Shown piece by piece: positions 1 through 4,300 of a stretch of DNA of 5,659 nucleotides. Every line of letters begins with the position of its first letter. The stretch's first letter is position 1. The translations under genes were made by a program, and so were the position numbers. Under the pieces are notes generated by a model. That model saw only the letters and a program-made list of their open reading frames with translations. It made no database searches and was not told the DNA's origin. The DNA comes from CAYPEL01 sp964409635. Its GTDB lineage: Bacteria; Pseudomonadota; Gammaproteobacteria; DSM-19610. The stretch covers positions 1 to 5,659 of the forward strand of contig CAYPEL010000165.1 in NCBI GenBank assembly GCA_964409635.1. The letters are read 5' to 3'.

Positions 1-228
1 GAGTTAATCGATGGGCGCATGGAGATCGTGCAATTTATTCGTGACCATTATACCCAAAATCAATCGGTACCCGAGGCGCGGAAATTGTTGAAGCATCTAC
101 GCGAAAAGCATGGCAAAGAGACCGCAACCCGAAAGTATGTTTACAAACTATTCCCCTATGGCTATGGTCAACAGGCGTGCAAGATTGCCGGTACCCGTAA
201 ACCGCTCAAATTAATGTTGGATTTGTAA
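1..228 (+). CDS. DsrC/TusE-family sulfur-relay-like protein, 5'-partial
   Basis: DsrC/TusE-family proteins are small cytoplasmic proteins that carry sulfur on C-terminal cysteines, for dissimilatory sulfur metabolism (DsrC) or tRNA 2-thiouridylation (TusE). The reading frame is open to base 1 (codons for ELIDGR precede the Met at 19). That segment matches the helix around the LSPEHWE motif of TusE, so the Met at 19 is internal and about 37-40 N-terminal residues lie outside the window. The diagnostic family signature is present near the end: KYVYKLFPYGYGQQACKIAG followed by a KP pair. The Cys at 178-180 is the internal 'CysB' position of DsrC. The position 11 residues later, where DsrC and TusE carry the catalytic 'CysA', is Leu (211-213), and the protein ends LMLDL. 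It is therefore neither canonical DsrC nor TusE. It resembles the CysB-only homologues with FPYGY...QACKIAG tails found in sulfur oxidisers, some of which have been proposed to be regulatory. Tandem stops TAA and TAG follow. It is probably cotranscribed with moaA. The family is confident, the role is not. Confidence 0.85.
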   Translation, partial: ELIDGRMEIVQFIRDHYTQNQSVPEARKLLKHLREKHGKETATRKYVYKLFPYGYGQQACKIAGTRKPLKLMLDL

Positions 229-239
229 TAGCATTTAAC

Positions 240-1223
240 ATGCCCACTGAATTAATTGACCCTTTTAACCGTACGATTGATTACATCCGTCTTTCCGTGA
301 CGGATCGTTGTGACCTGCGTTGTTTCTATTGTCTCCCTGAGGGTACTCATGACTTTATGGAACCGGATGAATGGTTGACGTTTGATGAAATTGAACGGGT
401 CATTGGGGCTTTTGCTGCCTTGGGTGTTCGCAGACTTCGTATTACCGGGGGCGAACCCTTGGTGCGCAAGAATCTCGTTGAGTTGACTGCACGCTTGTCA
501 CAACTACCGGGCATTGACGATCTATCATTGAGTACCAACGCTGTGGGCCTGTCCCGGCAGGCGCAGGCGCTAAAAACAGCCGGCATTGAGCGGGTCAATG
601 TCAGTCTGGATACATTGCAGGCCGATCGCTTCAAAGAGATTACCAAAGGCCGGCTCGACAAGGTGCTCGCCGGCCTGATGTCTGCCAAAGCCGCTGGCTT
701 TGCACCCGTCAAGATTAACATGGTGGTCATGAAGGGTATCAATGACGACGAAGTCGAGGACATGGTCGAATTTTGTATCGAACATGACTTTACCCTGCGC
801 TTTATCGAAACCATGCCCATGGGAGAAACCGGTCGCAACGCGACAGATCATTTTGTTGATTTGCGCACGGTTAAGAAACGTCTTGAACAACGCTATGAAC
901 TGCTACCCGGTGTGATGCCGGGTGGTGGCCCGGCGCGTTATGTGCAAATTGCGGGTACTGATTTACGCATCGGCTTCATTACACCGCTGTCGCAGCATTT
1001 CTGTGAAACCTGTAATCGTGTCCGCTTGTCAGCGGACGGAACGCTCTACCTGTGTCTGGGTCAGGCGCACAACTATCCGCTACGGCCGTTGCTGCGCGAC
1101 GGCATTGATGACGAAGGTCTCAAACGGGCAATTATCGAAGCCCTGGCACTGAAGCCGGAACGGCATGAATTTCTTGAGAAGCCGTCTCAGGTGGTTCGGT
1201 TTATGGCGTTTACCGGAGGATAA
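240..1223 (+). CDS. moaA: GTP 3',8-cyclase MoaA (molybdenum cofactor biosynthesis)
   Basis: MoaA is a cytoplasmic radical-SAM enzyme. With MoaC it turns GTP into cyclic pyranopterin monophosphate, the first step of molybdopterin synthesis. The 327 residues match the usual length (about 329 in E. coli). The N-terminal radical-SAM cluster motif C-x3-C-x2-C is at Cys24, Cys28 and Cys31, within TDRCDLRCFYC. The SAM-binding motif ITGGEP is at residues 68-73. The second [4Fe-4S] site, which binds GTP, is C-x2-C-x13-C at Cys255, Cys258 and Cys272, within HFCETCNRVRLSADGTLYLC. The chain ends in the Gly-Gly tail (FMAFTGG) needed for MoaA activity. All key residues are present, so the gene looks intact. 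The ATG at 240 gives the canonical N-terminus (DPFNRTIDYIRLSVTDRC). The next Met, at residue 41, lies after the first Cys cluster and is excluded. No clear Shine-Dalgarno sequence precedes it. The start lies 11 bases after the upstream stop, so translational coupling to the DsrC-like gene is plausible. No moaC, moaB or moeA is visible. Confidence 0.97.
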   Translation: MPTELIDPFNRTIDYIRLSVTDRCDLRCFYCLPEGTHDFMEPDEWLTFDEIERVIGAFAALGVRRLRITGGEPLVRKNLVELTARLSQLPGIDDLSLSTNAVGLSRQAQALKTAGIERVNVSLDTLQADRFKEITKGRLDKVLAGLMSAKAAGFAPVKINMVVMKGINDDEVEDMVEFCIEHDFTLRFIETMPMGETGRNATDHFVDLRTVKKRLEQRYELLPGVMPGGGPARYVQIAGTDLRIGFITPLSQHFCETCNRVRLSADGTLYLCLGQAHNYPLRPLLRDGIDDEGLKRAIIEALALKPERHEFLEKPSQVVRFMAFTGG

Positions 1224-1225
1224 AG

Positions 1226-1241
1226 CTCAGTCAGTACTGAG
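1226..1241. terminator. short inverted repeat between convergent genes, possible weak terminator
   Basis: CTCAGT (1226-1231) and ACTGAG (1236-1241) form a perfect 6-bp stem with a 4-base CAGT loop, two bases after the moaA stop codon. No T-run follows on the + strand (TAAACATCGG), and only CTTTA follows on the - strand, so this is not a standard Rho-independent terminator. It could still help end transcription of moaA or of the convergent gene, or it may be chance. A second, weaker pair (ATCAC 1262-1266, GTGAT 1275-1279, 8-base loop) follows. Apart from these I see nothing else in the 131-base gap 1224-1354: no small ORF with a ribosome binding site, no promoter and no tRNA. Confidence 0.25.
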
Positions 1242-1354
1242 TAAACATCGGCTGAATTCAAATCACTGAATGTTGTGATCTCAGCGAGCCACCTGAAAAG
1301 GATACAGTGGTACCTAATACTCGCGTATCACGATTTAATCAGCGCACCATCATT

Positions 1355-4300
1355 TCACTGGGTGGTGACGATAAAATTATCCATCAGCGTATAACTGTCA
1401 AAGCTGATTTCTACACGCTGCAAGTTTGTCCAATTCAAAGTTTTGCTTGTCAGTGGTGTACTGGCTGTATAGCTGAAGCTGTCACTCAGCACGCTACTGT
1501 CTGTTTTGTAGCCTGTAACCGTGGCCGTACCATTGTCCCAGAGGCCCTGGTAATCAAAGCTGCTTAGTTCAAATGCGCCACTATCAGTTCTAGTCAGTGT
1601 CAGAGTTTCAGCCCAACCGCTGTTGCGCAGGTAGTGTGTGCTGCCGGTACTGCCACCGCTCGCATCCAGCACATCAAGCCCGGTTCCATTATTTTCAAAA
1701 CTGAAGCCCTGGTCAGTGATGCTTGTATAACTTCCAAAGCTTGTTGTTTCAAAGTCTATGGTTATGGTGACAGAATTGACGGCGGGTGTAAGTACGAGTT
1801 GTTGTATCAAGAGTAGATCCGACAGATCAATCACACCGTCCGGGGCGGCCGGTGGATAGAGATCGCCATGGGCCAATGCTGTGTTTGAAGCTTGTAACTG
1901 TCCGAGGACGATACGCTGGGCAATCAGCAGGTCAGCGACATTAATGACTCCGTCCGGGGAAGCCAAAGGCGCCAGATCACCGTCATTATGATTGAACGTC
2001 AGTGGAATCGGATCGGTGCTGTCGGCAATGCCGTCACTGTCCGTATCGGTGGACAAGGGGTCAAGATCCTGTCCGGGTGAGTAGGATCCCGGGTCGCCAT
2101 CATAATTGACTTCATCAAAGTCACTTAAGCCGTCGCCATCCGTATCCACCAGCAGTGGATCCGTGCCTATGCTTTGTTCAAACAGATCGCTTAAACCATC
2201 ATTGTCATCGTCAGGGTCGCTGGTGTCGGGAATGCCATCACCATCAGTGTCTGTGCCACCACTTCCCGGGTTGTTCGATGTGCCATCGAGTTGGCGTAGA
2301 TAAGCTAATAAATCATTGAAATCATTTGCGCTCAAAGCAGATACCTGGCGGTGCGGCTGGGCCAGATTCAGCTGATCACTACGGTTAATTAAAACCTCAT
2401 CGATGCTGATTCTTGAGGCTGATGTAGAGCGGATTTCAATGCTATTGGTTGGCCCGGCTGTCAGGTTGATATTTTCGATCTGTAGCGTTAGCCAGTTTGT
2501 ATGCCGCCAGGGTGGCAGGTTGCCGACATTAGGTAGGTTGAAAGTCGTGAGTACACCGTTTACGCGTAGCTCAGCAGAAGAGCTGGGGTTGTAACTGTCA
2601 CTGCTGTAACGCAATTCAATTGCGCCGCTACCACCACTACCACCGTCTACATTACTCAGCGTTACTGTGCCGTTATTATCGAGGCTGACAAATGCCCGAT
2701 TACGCACAGTATCGTCATTATTGATTTCAACATAGGTATTAACAATACTGGCATTTGCGGCAGAGACAACACCCTGTTCTGCCGGGATAACCTCGCCACC
2801 CGCCACGCTGAACACCTCTTCAAGCGTGGCGGCGGAACCATCATGAAAAAAGGGCGCCGTATTCCATACCCCCAGCAGACTCGGCGTGTCAATGCCATCG
2901 AGTGGTGCAGAAAGACGCTCGCCGGAGGTTGTCCGTAACGTCCCCACGTCATGCAGTGTTTCAGCGCCCAGGCTGCTATCCGTAAACCTGGGGCCACTGT
3001 GACAACTAACACAGTTGAGACTAACAAACAGGGCTTCTCCCTGTAAGGCCTCTGCTGTTAGCGTACCATCCGGGTTGCGATAAGGGCTACGTGGAATGTG
3101 GCTTTGATCCAATGAGCTGACATAGGCGGCCAATGCATCAAGATCTGCATTCAGCCCAGCCTTCGGCGTGCCCAGCGGATTGCTCGTATTGGTAAAATCG
3201 GTGTTGGTTAAAAATCCGCTGCCACCAAAGGCATTGCGGATATCCTCTTCGAAATCCTGTATCTCATCAAAGTTACCACTCCAGTGAACATTGCCATGAG
3301 CCGTGCCTTGTCGGCCCCGCAATGTGATCGTGTTACGCAAACCTTCACCGCGGCCGGTAAAATCCCAGACCCGGCCGTCGCTGCCACCGTCGACATGGCA
3401 GGTCGCACAGCTCAGGTAGCCTTCGGCGCTCATGCGTGGATCACTGGCATGATAAAAAATCTGCTTGCCCAGCCTGACCTGTGAATTCAAAGTCTCACTG
3501 CTTACGGTACTGATCTGCTGGCTTTGCGTGGTGATATCGCCCGTGTTAAACAAGTTACCAAGATCAATAGCTGTTAGCGTTCGGTCAGTAAAGTTTTTAA
3601 CGAACAGACGATTGGTTTGTGCGTCCATACAAAGTCCTTGTGGTGCATGGCCCGACTGNNNNNNNNNNNNNNNNNNNNNNNNNNNNNNNNNNNNNNNNNN
3701 NNNNNNNNNNNNNNNNNNNNCGTTATTGCCCTGTAAGGTGACAAACAGATAATCGGCCAGTGGTGACCAGGCAACAGCGGTTGCTGAATCACGGTTATCC
3801 AGATCAATGGCGCGAGATATTGTAAATGTCCCCAGGTCGAGTTCGATGAGTACGGTTCTGACGGTATTGTCCTGATCAAGATCATCAGCGATCAGCAGAC
3901 CCCGTTCAGTATTGGTCTTGGTGGCGGTAATCCACGCGCCCTGTCCACCGGGTTCGATCGAAATACTGGAAAGATAATTGGCGACTCCTCTGCCGGACGC
4001 CGTCGTTTCAGGATTGTCCTCACCGCCAAATTTGGGTAACTTTATGGTTTGGGTCAGACTGAACGTCGCGGTGTCGATATCCCAGACCTCGGCGTGATCT
4101 TTCGGAGAGATGAACCGGGTCACCAATAACTGTGCGTCATTGGTACTCAGCGTCAGTGCGCGTGGAGTGGGCCCCAGGGCGAGATTACCAGTCTGGCTAC
4201 GGGAACTAGTATTGTAGCGGCGCACTTCACCGCTTCCTTCCAGGGTGACATAGGCATTCGCACCATCGGATGAAAATACAATGCCGTGAGGCGCACTGCC

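Noticed and set aside
19..21. ATG as the start of the DsrC-like gene
   Set aside because: The upstream codons ELIDGR align with the conserved segment before the (H)WE helix of the family, and a 69-residue product would lack the N-terminal third.
347..890. Minus-strand ORFs of 163 and 106 codons opposite moaA
   Set aside because: They lie entirely within the intact moaA coding sequence, in other frames, and their products show no recognisable motif. They are shadow ORFs.
1262..1279. Inverted repeat ATCAC/GTGAT as an operator or terminator
   Set aside because: A 5-bp stem with an 8-base loop and no T-run is well within chance expectation, and it lies between convergent 3' ends, where an operator is not expected.
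1307..1567. Plus-strand ORF of 86 codons overlapping the end of the giant gene
   Set aside because: Most of it is antisense to the C-terminal sandwich domain, no family is recognisable and no good ribosome binding site precedes it. The same holds for the other plus-strand ORFs between 1634 and 5497.
2662..3027. Minus-strand ORF of 121 codons in another frame
   Set aside because: It overlaps the second haem domain, where the main frame has clear CVSCH and HDGSAATLEE motifs. The alternative product has no family resemblance.
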